From Arabidopsis thaliana (lineage: Eukaryota > Streptophyta > Magnoliopsida > Brassicales > Brassicaceae), in assembly GCF_000001735.4 (NCBI RefSeq), contig NC_003071.7, positions 7,867,151 to 7,931,150 of the forward strand: a DNA stretch of 64,000 nucleotides, read 5' to 3'. Positions within the stretch are counted from its first letter, which is position 1. Each line of letters starts with the position of its first letter. The position numbers were made by a program, and so were the translations under genes. Below the pieces are notes generated by a model. It was not told where the DNA came from. It searched no databases and worked only from the letters and a program-made list of their open reading frames with translations. Shown here piece after piece: positions 53,643 through 64,000 of this stretch.

Positions 53643-55118
53643 TTACATAAGGCTACATGCGTGGACGTTGTCGTCGTTGAAAAAGTTGCTCATTTTGTCG
53701 TCACCACGGTTGGTGACGTGAATGTTACCGTGACGGTCACTAAGGTTGTAGCCATGGCGATAGTAGTTGTAGCTCTCCCTAAACTCGCGGGTGGTATCTT
53801 TGAAGTAATGGTCAGAGGAAGTGAAGTAGCGAGGCATGTCCGGGTAGGGCCAGAACTCGGCTCGTTTACCGGCTCTTCTCACCGCCTTGAGCACCTTCTT
53901 CCTCTCTACGTACCCAACCACCGTTACTCTCTCCATCTCTAGGTTCACCTCCACCGAGTCCACCCCTTCACCACCAAAACAACGCCCGTTTAGTTACTAG
54001 TTTGATATATTCACAATATTACCCTTTTCTATATAGGAGTGTTTTAGCAAAACAAAAAACATATTACAATTTTTTATGAAAAATATAAAGTTATTATTCT
54101 ATAACCATAATTTATAATATAAAATTTAATATTCGTTAATTTAACGAAAATATTTTATGGAAGAAAAGAAATTAGTTATTTTCGAAAACACTCTGAATTA
54201 TAACATTACCTCTCAGCTTGTAAATGGCATGCTTGACAACCCTCTCACATCCACTGCAACACATCCTTACTTTCAGGTCTATCGTCTGTTAATTAGCACC
54301 ATTCATATATTACAAACTAATTAGAACTAATATGACTGCTTCAAAAACAATTAGTATTAATATGTGATATATGTCCATAAAGAAAAAGGTAATTAATTAG
54401 AAGAATAATTATTTAAATGACCAACTCTCTGCTGAATCAGCCAAAGGATATTATAATCACATATAGTAACATCCACTAGTGAGACAAACTTATGACATTC
54501 CGTTTCAGTTTTGTCCGATTCCCCTAAACGAATCAATAAAAATTGAAAAGACATTTTTTAACTAACAAAAGAGAAAAAAAAAAATGAGCACAATGAGTAC
54601 TTTAATATTCTTTTTGCGATCGAGAATCTGTTTTGCCAACTTATTTACAAAATTAGAGGAGATCAGCTAACTATAGTTTGAACTTTGATCTTTATGTTTA
54701 GCTAAAAAAAAAAAGCAACTTAATTCGCTCTAGCTACCATCATCACAAACCTAACAAAGTCATACCTTTCTCTAAAAACAAAAATCATTTGCACTCTTCG
54801 TTCAATTAGGCATGTATCAGAATAATAACGGTTTGAAAGATAATTGTTACCAAAATTTATTCTATTTTAATGAAAAACTAATATCATGATCATAGAGTCA
54901 ATTTGAGACTAAAACTACATAGATACATGAAAATTATGGTCGATTATACTATATAGATACATAAAAAGGAAAGAGAATACCTGTAAAGAAAGTGGACGAG
55001 CCATTGGCATGGTGTGGTAATGGTTGAGGTGGCTCACACTTTTGAACTTTGGCTTCTTATGTGGATAGCGAAAGAACAAACAGTAAGTGATGGTAGATAT
55101 GAAGGAGCCGAAACCCAT
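53643..55118 (-). CDS. HIPP30: Heavy-metal-associated isoprenylated plant protein (HMA domain)
   Basis: Small metallochaperone-like protein. Three exons, 55118-54981, 54285-54210 and 53965-53643, give 178 residues. The HMA fold begins at the exon 1/2 border (TIDLKVRMCCSGCERVVKHA): CCSGC is the M-x-C-x2-C metal site, and VEVNLEMERVTVVGYV is the second half. The last four residues, CSLM, form a CaaX box, so the protein is predicted to be farnesylated and membrane-bound, which defines HIPPs. The middle is rich in Tyr, His and Asp. The 46-residue N-terminal exon is hydrophobic at its start. The family binds Cu/Zn/Cd. I recall the locus as At2g18196; the number 30 in the symbol is from memory and less sure than the class. 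Confidence 0.92.
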
Positions 55119-56145
55119 TTCTCTGCTCTCTCTCTTTATATTTATACGTTGCTAGATAGAGAGATGATTAGGACTCAACAAACTTAGAGAAGAAGCAATA
55201 AATATATAAACAAGAGGAGTGCATGGAGGGGTTTAAAACAAAGAATAAGATTAGACAGAACGGAAGATATGCCTTTGGAATCACTTCACTTTGTAATAAG
55301 TTATGATCTCTTCTTTACCTCCAAAAAAAAGAGTTGTGATATTTATTTTTATGTTGCAAAGTCATTTACATGTAGAAAATATGACTCAACACATACTAAT
55401 TTCCGCTCTTAGCTAATTCTGTGGATAACATATAGTAATAACTTTCATAATTAAAGCTTCTTGTAATTATAATTTATTAAAAAGCGTTAGTCTTAGTCTT
55501 GACATAATGCGAAGGTATCAAATGTTTTAAATGCATTTCTAAAGAAATGTGGCACTATAGTTTATGCATGATGTATATAATCAAATCAAAAGAATATAAA
55601 TTGTCCTGGTTTTATGGCTTAATTGGTCATCACCAATAAAGTGGCCGCAACCGCATTATCCAGTGCACATTGCTATAAAGAGAAGATTTTATTAAAGATC
55701 CAAACGAAAATATAATAAGTTGATTTAGAATATATATAGTTTTATACCCAGTGGAAGGAGACCATAAGACTTTTTGTATATCATTATCTACTATGAAGTT
55801 TAATTAAAGAGTATGTAACATCTAATAGAGAATCAGAGTAGAACATACACAGTTAAACCGAATATCAAGGGTACTGATTTATGTTCCCTTAGATTAGTGC
55901 TGTAACTTTTTTCTAGGAGAATTGCGGAATGTTTAAAGTAGAAGTTAATTATATAAAAATCATGAAATCTAAATGTTAATTTGAAAAAAAGCATACATGA
56001 AATATTTTTATATTTGAAGAATAAACAATTACAGCTCCCATTTAATCTAGACGGACAATAGTCCATAGATGCTAAGATGATATAATATTCTCGAAAATCT
56101 TTATCGTCGGTAGATAGAAACGAAACCATAGATTTAAGTTTTTTT
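55119..56145. other. HIPP promoter and spacer
   Basis: A minus-sense TATA-like element and CT-rich leader lie near 55120-55150. The rest is AT-rich with no coding signal; the 131-codon minus frame at 55833-56228 is low-complexity and unsupported. Confidence 0.45.
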
Positions 56146-56394
56146 TTAAAGAGCATATTTAGATATGTCACATGTGTCAGTATCATCCGGACTAGAAAAA
56201 ATATCAGGAGAGAACACGATATTCCCACGCAGATATTGTAAACATGAAAAAGACATATCTATATTGATGGATGATCTTAGAGAATCAATGTTGATAAAGG
56301 TGGATGAGTTAGAGAAATGGAGCATGTGCTGCTCCTGCTTCTGCTTCTGCTGCATGGCCCTGATTAAGAAACCACTCGCTCGTCTCATCTCCAT
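56146..56394 (-). CDS. Small hypothetical protein (strand undecided)
   Basis: An 82-codon minus frame (start MEMRRASGFLIRAMQQKQ) with an A/T-rich TATA-like region about 45 bp upstream. It overlaps almost completely a + strand frame of 83 codons at 56165-56416 whose C-terminus is Cys-rich (CCSCFCFCCM). Only one is likely to be real, and I cannot decide from sequence. I remember a small hypothetical gene, At2g18200, at this place. No domain or homologue is recognised in either frame. Confidence 0.35.
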   Translation of the reverse strand: MEMRRASGFLIRAMQQKQKQEQHMLHFSNSSTFINIDSLRSSINIDMSFSCLQYLRGNIVFSPDIFSSPDDTDTCDISKYAL

Positions 56395-57177
56395 TTCTAT
56401 TATTCCTTATTCCTAAGTTCCCTTATTTTTATTATTTAAGAAATATTCCTCCTGAAAAACTTTATTCTTCACCCTTTATTTTTCATGTGTGCTTGTAAGT
56501 TGTAATCCAACTAAGAAAAAAACAATCCAAAGCTTTTTACCAACTTAAGAAAAATAAGGCCATGGATGAGAAACTTAATTCGACTAAGTAAAAGACACTC
56601 CAATGTTTTTGGTTGATATACTAATTGACTTACTTGTGAATTTTGCTAGATACACCAATATATAATAGATGAAGGACGTTCTCTTACGTTGATATGTCAC
56701 TAATGAGAAACTTAATCTGACTTAAGGCCAAAGACACTCTAATGTTAATCTGTTATTATGTTATTTATTTTCTTAAGTAATTTTTTTTATATTACAAAGA
56801 TTATATAATATGATGTTATAACTTATTATATATATATATATATATATATTAATATATATATATAGATTTCGTGAATATTAGTTGAATTTACAGTTCATTT
56901 AACGACTATATAAAGTACCAAATAAACATTAGTTTTCTGTCTATTTAAATAAGAAAATAATTATTATTTTTTATTTCTTTATAAAATAAGTAATCGTAAA
57001 TAAGCGTTAAATAATATAACTATTTATAATAATTAAAAAACTTAAGATGAATTATTTACTCAAAAATTAGAAAAATACATCAAAATGATTAAAATAAAAT
57101 AAAAACAGTGAAATGATTACTTTATCAGGCTAACTGAATCGATGTAAATTTTTATAAATAACATATATATGTAAATA

Positions 57178-57422
57178 ACATGAGTGAAGATTGGATGGCT
57201 CAATTTGCTTGTCACCACTGTCTTATTTGGTTTTTGGCGTGGAAGCTTTTCCAAAATCGCAGGAAAGTCTCCACCAAGCCTATCGATATGGAGCATAGTA
57301 AGGAACGGTCGTGAGCTCCTTAGCTTTGCTCCGAGTAAGCTAAAGTTGGAATGCTTGGTTACACACTCGTATCCACTGCGACGGCTCCTTGTTCTTGTGG
57401 TTAGGGTTCTTAGCAATTGCAT
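57178..57422 (-). pseudogene. Truncated tandem copy of the small gene at 58242
   Basis: From ATG 57422 the frame gives MQLLRTLTTRTRSRR, SFSLLGAKLR-like and GGDFPAILEKLPRQKP segments that match the intact neighbour closely. Two things break it: the stretch after AKLR is frame-shifted by small compensating indels (RPFLTMLHID in place of VPYYAPSI), and similarity stops dead after KLSHPIF at about 57180, where the intact gene continues for about 45 more codons with the conserved YHEYLKE tail. The open frame happens to run on to 57117 through unrelated sequence. The duplicated unit includes the promoter to about 57850. Confidence 0.8.
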
Positions 57423-58241
57423 TATTGGGTTATTGTTCTTTTTGGTGGCGATCAAAGTTGAAAATTAATGATGTTGATGCGAAAGATATCGCCAAGAGAA
57501 GTGTTGTTGTTTGTGGTTATTGTAGAGAGAGAGTTCGATTGTCTTAATATACTGTAGTTTTGTTGATATAATATACTATAATGACTTTGCATTATTTAGT
57601 TAAGTTGCCGATATGAAAAATTCAAACTTTCGTCCCGTTTTAAAAAAATTAACAAAGACTAGGACTTGCATTAGTACATGATAAACGTTGTGTTAACAAT
57701 AGAATAACACAAGACTGTTGACCAAAAAACAAAAGACTAATTATTACGTTACATAACCTGTATGTTATAACCGATAAACAAAAAGATGGCCAAAAAAGCA
57801 CATGGTTGATGTGGTTATATATTAGTGTATCACGTAACCATATGATTGTAACTCAACTCTAAGCAAAACATGAACTTTGACACGAAAAATTTGGTTAAAA
57901 GAAATCATGTGGACTTCTTTGTCCCAAATATATATAGATGTGGACCAAAATTTCTTTCATTCAATGAATACTCCGTAAAAATACTAAATGACGACTGAAC
58001 TTTTCTAAAAATAGTTGTAAGTGCTAAAAATTTAAAACAAACTTCCATACATTATAAACAAAGTAGTTCTATAACCAATGTTATTTTTCTTTGAAATTTT
58101 AAATTTATAGATCAATTAAAAAATTACAAGGGGGAGAAAAAGAAAATAGCTCTTATAGATCGATCAATCGGATCACTAAGAATTGTCACAAATAATATAA
58201 TAAATGAACACAAATCATAACATATATGGTGTTATATACAT

Positions 58242-58616
58242 CTACTTAAAGTAGATGACCGGACTATTAGATCTCAAATCCCACATTCCACTTTCTTTAA
58301 GGTATTCATGGTATCTAGAGAACTCCGGTTTAGCCGTCGCTTTCTTCTTGTTATGGCGGCGATAACCATCAAATAAACTGAAGATTGGATGGCTTAATTT
58401 GCTTGTCACCACTGTTTTAGTTGGTTTTTGGCGTGGAAGCTTTTCCAAAATCACAGGAAAATCTCCACCAAGCCTTATCGATGGAGCATAGTATGGAACG
58501 CTCGTTGACCTCCTTAGCTTTGCTCCAAGTAGGCTGAAGGTGGAATCATCGCTTACACGCTCATATCCGCCGCGACGACTCCTCGTCCTCGTGCTTAAGT
58601 TTCTTAGCATTTGCAT
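58242..58616 (-). CDS. Small conserved plant protein of unknown function
   Basis: Single-exon frame of 124 residues from ATG 58616 (MQMLRNLSTRTRSRR). Upstream codons are open but contain no ATG, so this start is preferred. Conserved-looking blocks: the basic N-terminus, FSLLGAKLRRS, LGGDFPVILEKLPRQKP, VTSKLSHPIFSLFDGYRR and PEFSRYHEYLKE. I recall short Arabidopsis relatives with these blocks (for example near At4g36500), none with a known role. Very basic, no signal peptide or membrane segment, so cytosolic or nuclear. A degraded tandem copy lies about 1.2 kb downstream. I remember it as At2g18210. Confidence 0.8.
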   Translation of the reverse strand: MQMLRNLSTRTRSRRGGYERVSDDSTFSLLGAKLRRSTSVPYYAPSIRLGGDFPVILEKLPRQKPTKTVVTSKLSHPIFSLFDGYRRHNKKKATAKPEFSRYHEYLKESGMWDLRSNSPVIYFK

Positions 58617-58700
58617 TTCTGGATTAGTTGAAGGTTTAAATTGCTTGGAAGAGAGAAGTGACGAAGGTAATGGTGGTGGTGAGAAAGAGATAGGCGTCAA

Positions 58701-59667
58701 GAGAAGTGTATTGTTGTTTGTGGTTATTGTAACGAGAGAGTCTTTGATTGTCTTTATATAGTTTTTTTCTATAGAGAGTCTTTATATGGTTTTATTGATA
58801 ATATAAGAATTGTAGGTTTAATGATTTTGCATTATTTAAGTTAGGTTGCCATTTTGGAAAATTCAAACTTCGTCGGTCGTATCCTCTTTTCTATTAGTAA
58901 TAATATATTTTATCTTCCGTTAATAAACTAAACATAGACTAAGACTTGCATTGCATGATAAACGTTGTGTTAACAATAGAATAAACACATACTTATTATA
59001 TATGTGTTTATAAACACAATTAATAAACAAAAGAAATGACGACAAGCACATGGTTGATTGGTTTATATATTAGTCCATCACGTAACCAAATGATTGAAAA
59101 TATTTGTAATTCATGAATAGCTACAACTGTAAAAAGAAAATTCTGAATTACACAAAAAGAATTTGGTTAAATTTAAAGGATAGTATATGCACAGAGACCA
59201 ATCTTTTGCATTTTCAAATCGGTCAAAGCATCAGTTGCTTTCGAATCGTTGGAACTTGGAAGCTGCTAAGCGCTAACTAGAGAAACTTGTCTTTCGACCG
59301 ATAAAATTTAAAGGATATGAAATTCGTGATACACACAAATTTATAAATAGCTGTTAACATTTACTGACCAAAATAATATAAGTTATGTGAAAAAGTTTGA
59401 AAAATAACACAATATTTTTTTTTGTTCACTAAAATATTATAAATTATGCGAACATTGAGTTTTTTATTTTGCCATTTAAAATGTTCACAGTGGCTAACAT
59501 GATTGAAATCTTAGTAGTAAGACTCAAAGTTAGTCATTCAACTACCATAGTGAATCTTTTAACCACGAAACCACCATAATCAGTCTTCCTGTAAATAATC
59601 ACCTAATCGGATGTTGCTACCTAATAAAAAATTATTCATTTAACTATAAAATTTATCTATCACAAAA
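58701..59667. other. Promoter of the small gene and spacer
   Basis: To about 59095 this is the promoter half of the tandem duplication shared with 57440-57850 (shared words include TGATAAACGTTGTGTTAACA). Beyond that no gene is seen. Confidence 0.6.
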
Positions 59668-59990
59668 CGAAATTATATATCCGTTTGGGTTTACTAGAGA
59701 GGATTAATGATTATATTTTATGATTAAACAAAATTAGCTATCTGTTTGGATTTATAAACGAGTTTATATTTTACAAGTAAATGAGGTTAAATGTCAGTTA
59801 AGATTTATAAAAGAATTTAGATTTTATAATTAAACGAGATTAAATATCGGTTTGAGTTTAGAAAAAACGGTTAGATTTAAATTTTATAATTAAACGAGTT
59901 TAAATATCGGTTTGAATTTAAAAAAGAGAATTAGAGTTTAGATTTTGTAATCAAACGAGATCATATATCATGTTTGATTTATGAAAAACA
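59668..59990. repeat. Tandem repeat, 53-62 bp period, six degenerate copies
   Basis: Variants of TCGGTTTGAGTTTA occur at about 59680, 59740, 59794, 59847, 59907 and 59968, separated by TTAGATTTTATAATTAAACGAG-like sequence. Copies 4 and 5 are the most alike. The array ends directly at a MITE. Confidence 0.8.
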
Positions 59991-59994
59991 ATTA

Positions 59995-60206
59995 GACCAT
60001 TCACATTGCATAACCTCTCATGTATGTCTTAAAGACTAACCATAGTTAAAATTAAAGACATTTCCTTTTGGATGTCAAAAATATCTTCCTTAAGATATTT
60101 TAGACATCTAAAAAATAAAATGTTTTTAATTTTAATCATGGTTAGTCTATTTTTACCATGGTTGGTCTTGGAGACATTAATAAAAGATTATGCAATGTAG
60201 ATGCTT
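59995..60206. mobile_element. MITE-like foldback element, 212 bp
   Basis: The left end GACCATTCACATTGCATAA and the right end TTATGCAATGTAGATGCTT are imperfect inverted repeats with TTA on both sides (59992-59994, 60207-60209). An internal pair, AGACTAACCATAGTTAAAATTAAAGACAT and its complement near 60120-60150, makes most of the element self-complementary. No coding sequence. Similar in design to the element at 52603. Confidence 0.7.
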
Positions 60207-60866
60207 TTAGTATTTAGAATGGAAGTGAAAAAAAGAATTCATCGTAAAGATGAACTCAAGAATTGTTCGATAATATATGTGTTATTTTCAAAAATACTTT
60301 AATTTATAAATAATGAATATTTGATATCTTTTAAGTAAATAAAAAATGTGGTAAAATGAAAATAACTAAACAAAAAAAAACTTGAAATATACAAGGGATT
60401 GGGAAATGTCATGCATAAGATACTTTGGGGTTTGATGACATAGATGAATAAAGATTTTGAAGAACACATGCCGGTTAAAGCCTAAATAATTCGGTTAAAC
60501 ACTCGCAAATTGGATTTTTGGTTAAACCAATTGGTAGACGTGTCAAACCTAAACCTTCCATTGCGCTAAGACGTTTCGAAACTCACAAAGATAAACCCTA
60601 AAACAATAAACTTTTCCTCAGACATCAGCCTCGGCGACCACGACAACAACTTCATTTTTTCTCGTCGAGTTTTTTTCTGGGAATTGCAGGTAATCTCTCG
60701 TTAACGTGCCCCTCTGGTTTCTCAAATTTGGGAACTCTGTTTTTGTTCTGTTCTGGGAAAGTAGAACAATTCGAATTACGGTTCGACCGAAGTCAAACCG
60801 GGTTTTGTCCGGTTAAATAAATTGAAAGAAAAAACAAAGGAACACTGTAATAAAAACCCTCTCCTA

Positions 60867-60875
60867 AAACCCTAA
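60867..60875 (+). promoter_or_regulatory. Telo-box (AAACCCTAA) in the NOC2-type gene leader
   Basis: AAACCCTAA lies about 240 bp before the ATG, with a second partial copy (AAACCCTAAA) near 60594. Telo-boxes mark promoters of ribosomal-protein and ribosome-biogenesis genes in Arabidopsis, which fits the product. Confidence 0.6.
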
Positions 60876-61103
60876 TTTCTTCTTCTCTCCGTCTTCCTTC
60901 TTGTTGTTCCCGGTGCGATTTCTTTCATTTTGATTTCGATAGTTTATTCTTCTCCTTGTTTTCACTGTTTGTGTGATTGATTCTCTCCATGAATTGATAA
61001 TTCTTACACTATTGTCTTTTAGCTCGACTCTTAAACTGATTTGTTCTTGTTACCATTGATGGTTTTAATTGCAGGTGGATTTATCAGAGTGTTGTGCTAA
61101 CAA

Positions 61104-64000
61104 ATGGGTGCCAAAGGTTCGATTTTTATCCAGTTTTTGGATTTATATTGTAATTAGAGCTTAAGGGATTCGAGATTGATAAACACTTTAAATCAAATGT
61201 AGATGATAAAAAGCGTGTGAAGAAGTTGAAATCTAAGAAACTAGAAGCTGAGGAAGAGCTCAATAATGTTCAAGAAATCGATGCACATGATATAGTAATG
61301 GAGCAGAAGAGCGATAAGAAGCGTGGGAAGAAGGTGAAATCTAAGAAAGCAGAAGCTGAGGAGCATGAAGAAGAGCTTAAGAGGCTTCAAGAAAAGGTGA
61401 GTCATCTATGAAACATGTTTGGTTGCGATATTGTAATGATATATTAGTGGAAAGTTGAGTTTTTTTTTTAACTTTACGGATTTTTTTGTTCCGCAGGATC
61501 CTGATTTTTTTCAGTATATGAAAGAGCATGATGCAGAGCTTCTAAAGTTTGATGCTACTGAAATTGAGGTGAGTTTTGTTAGTTTGTATATGTTGAGTTT
61601 GTGACTCGACTTCCAGTTGTGTTGGAAGCTTTTTGTCTTAGGGATTCACATTTTGTAGGATGATGCTGATGTTGAACCTGATACTGACCTGGAAGACACT
61701 GAAAAGGAAGGTGATGATGAAGCAACAAAGATGGAAATTGCAAAGAAAGTGCACGTGCAGAAAACGATTACAGCATCGATGGTTGATGCATGGAGTAAAT
61801 CAATCGAAGATGAAGCGAAGCTAGGTGGAGTGCGTTCTATCTTGAGAGCTTATAGAACTGCCTGTCACTATGGTGATGATACCGGGGACGATCAATCGAC
61901 AAAGTTTAGTGTTATGTCAAGTGAGGTGTTTAATAAGATAATGATATATGTTCTGAGTGAAATGGACGGGATTCTTCGTAAGTTGTTAAGGTTTCCTGAA
62001 GATACTAGAGGAACAAAAGAGACTATATTGGAGCTCACAAACACTAGGCCTTGGAAAAACTATAATCATTTAGTCAAATCATATCTTGGGAATTCCCTTC
62101 ATGTTCTGAACCAGATGACCGACACAGAAATGATAACCTTTACTCTGCGCCGCCTAAAGCACTCATCGGTTTTTTTAGCTGCTTTTCCTAGCCTCCTAAG
62201 GAAATATATTAAGGTGTGTTGGAGCAAGATAGTATTCTGTTCATGTTTCTTCTTTATGGTCCTTTCTTTGCTCACTTCATTGTTGCTCTTCTGCCATCTA
62301 GGTTGCACTTCATTTCTGGGGAACTGGTAGTGGTGCGCTCCCTGTTGTTTCCTTGTTGTTCCTGAGAGATTTGTGCATACGCCTTGGATCTGACTGTGTT
62401 GATGACTGTTTCAAGGGAATGTACAAAGCGTATGTGTTGAATTGCCAGTTTGTGAATGCTGATAAATTGAAGCATATTTCGTTTCTTGGTAACTGCTTCA
62501 TTGAGCTTCTCGGCACAGATATCTCTGCAGCATATCAGCATGCATTTGTCTTCATAAGACAATTGGCAATGATTCTGCGTGAAGCGCTTAACACAAAAAC
62601 AAAAGTACTTTCTCAATAATCTTCATAAATTGAGTTCTTCTGACAACAATTATGTGTTGAGAAAAGTTGCTGTTAACTCTTATTTACATTTGGTTGTTTT
62701 CACAGGAAGCATTTCGAAAAGTGTATCAATGGAAATTCATCCATTGCCTTGAGCTTTGGACTGGAGCTGTTTGTGCCTACAGCTCTCAGTCTGAACTCAG
62801 ACCAGTTGCTTATCCGCTAGCCCAAATAATAACTGGTGTAGCGCGACTGGTTCCCACGGCTCGCTACACTCCCCTTAGACTAAGATGTGTTCGTATGCTA
62901 AACAGGCTTGCTGCTGCGACTGGCACCTTTATACCTGTCTCAATGCTTCTTGTGGACATGTTAGAGATGAAGGAGCTCAACAGACCTCCCACTGGAGGTG
63001 TTGGCAAAGGTGTAGACTTACGCACACTACTGAAGGTAAAAACTTGCGTGGTTGGGTCTTTACTAATAGAGTATAGAATGAAACTTTATCCTGCAAACTA
63101 ACCATTTTGGATATTGGCTCTCTTTTTAGGTAAGTAAACCAGCAGTGAAGACAAGAGCGTTTCAGGAGGCATGTGTTTATACAGTAGTGGAGGAGCTTGT
63201 GGAGCATTTGTCTCAGTGGAGTTGTTCCGTTGCTTTCTTTGAACTATCATTTATCCCGACCATAAGGCTGCGTAGCTTTTGCAAATCCACGAAAGCTGAG
63301 AGGTTTAGGAAAGAAATGAAGCAACTCATCAGCCAGGTAATAAAGAGAAAAAAAGAGAAATGCGGTTTTACTTTATGTCTCTTGTACTTGCAATAAAAGA
63401 ACCGACTTTATTGACTTGTGTGTTGATGACTCCTTCAATCTCTCTTTTGCTTTTCAGATTGAAGCTAACTCAGAATTTGTCAACAAAAAGAGAGCTTTGA
63501 TTAAGTTTCTACCCAATGATCTTGCTGCTGAATCATTCCTTGAGGTTTAGTAACTCATTTCTCTTGATCCATTTGATTTTTTCAATTGTTAGTGATGATA
63601 ATACAAAACCTATATTTGTTTCTTTCTTCCCGTCTTTGAAACTACTGCTGCATTCTTCGAAAATTTTGTGGGATACCACAAGTTGTTTATGATTACAGAA
63701 CACATGTTTACTCCAAAATGATTGCAAACATGGTTTCAAATTATTTTTTGGGTCTTCTCTGTTCAGGATGAGAAGAAAGCAGGAAAAACCCCTCTATTGC
63801 AATATGCGGAAATTATCCGCCAAAGAGCCCAGCAAAGAAACGAATCGCTGGTGGAATCTGAGTGCGTTACATTCCTCTAAAGTTGATCACTTGTATATTT
63901 TTGTTGTATGACTTTGACGGATACTAATAATCCGTTTGGTTTCTCCAGTGTAATTGTGGGAGAGAACTCAGCTGTCTTTGGGAAAAACGCACCAAGCAGT
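61104..64000 (+). CDS. NOC2-type ribosome biogenesis protein (partial, 5' part)
   Basis: Nucleolar/nuclear protein that, with NOC1/NOC3 partners in yeast, accompanies 60S pre-ribosomes out of the nucleolus. Ten exons in the window give the first 636 residues: 61104-61116, 61203-61396, 61497-61568, 61659-62213, 62302-62604, 62706-63035, 63130-63336, 63458-63544, 63767-63861, 63949-64000. The frame is open at the window end. The N-terminus is Lys/Glu-rich (nuclear targeting, coiled coil), then an acidic region, then the helical-repeat Noc2 domain with [30 protein letters not shown] and [16 protein letters not shown], the family signatures. The first exon holds only four codons (MGAK). I remember it as At2g18220, a relative of REBELOTE (At3g55510). 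The telo-box upstream fits co-regulation with ribosome genes. Confidence 0.93.

Overview
The window reads as a plant nuclear genome, and the gene order matches the chromosome 2 region of Arabidopsis thaliana that I remember as At2g18090 to At2g18220. The signs are intron-rich genes with GT-AG borders, about one gene per 4 kb, AT-rich spacers, plant-only families (SHI/STY zinc finger, class III peroxidases, SEC14-nodulin, HIPP), telo-box and site II promoter motifs, and small MITEs. Locus numbers and symbols are from memory. Exon structures were read by hand from splice borders and frame continuity, and every multi-exon model given sums to a whole number of codons.

Layout. 0-8 kb: the tail of an upstream + strand gene, a 15-exon DUF726 alpha/beta-hydrolase membrane protein (+), elongation factor eEF1B subunit (+), and a secreted Cys/Gly-rich protein (+). 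9.5-17 kb: SRS4 (-) and the purple acid phosphatase PAP11 (-), which has a 2.2 kb first intron and a damaged active-site region. 18.9-26.5 kb: a six-copy ~250 bp tandem array, then two tandem class III peroxidase genes (PER14, PER15; both -). A single copy of the array unit lies behind PER15, so the array appears to come from peroxidase 3' flank. 26.5-31 kb: gene-poor, with a near-perfect foldback. 31-32 kb: the S1 bZIP gene BZIP2 (-) with its sucrose-control uORF and two flanking mini-uORFs. 32-41 kb: about 8 kb of gene-poor AT-rich DNA with a young Stowaway-like MITE and other repeats. 41-46.5 kb: MPK7 (-) and the SEC14-nodulin lipid transfer gene SFH10 (-). 47-52 kb: two tandem BCS1-like AAA-ATPases (-). 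53.6-55.1 kb: a heavy-metal-associated isoprenylated protein (-). 56-59 kb: an uncertain small ORF, then an intact small gene and its truncated tandem copy. 59.6-60.2 kb: a tandem repeat abutting a MITE. 61-64 kb: the first ten exons of a NOC2-type ribosome biogenesis gene (+), cut by the window end.

These are independently transcribed eukaryotic genes and not an operon. Links between them are evolutionary (three local tandem duplications) or promoter-level: eEF1B and the NOC2 gene both carry motifs typical of translation and ribosome genes. I saw no prokaryotic system, CRISPR array, rRNA or intact tRNA. The observations most worth following are the compensated frameshift plus lost catalytic His in PAP11, the array born from a gene's 3' flank, the overlapping uORF chain of BZIP2, the GC-AG intron of SFH10, and the 28.9 kb foldback.
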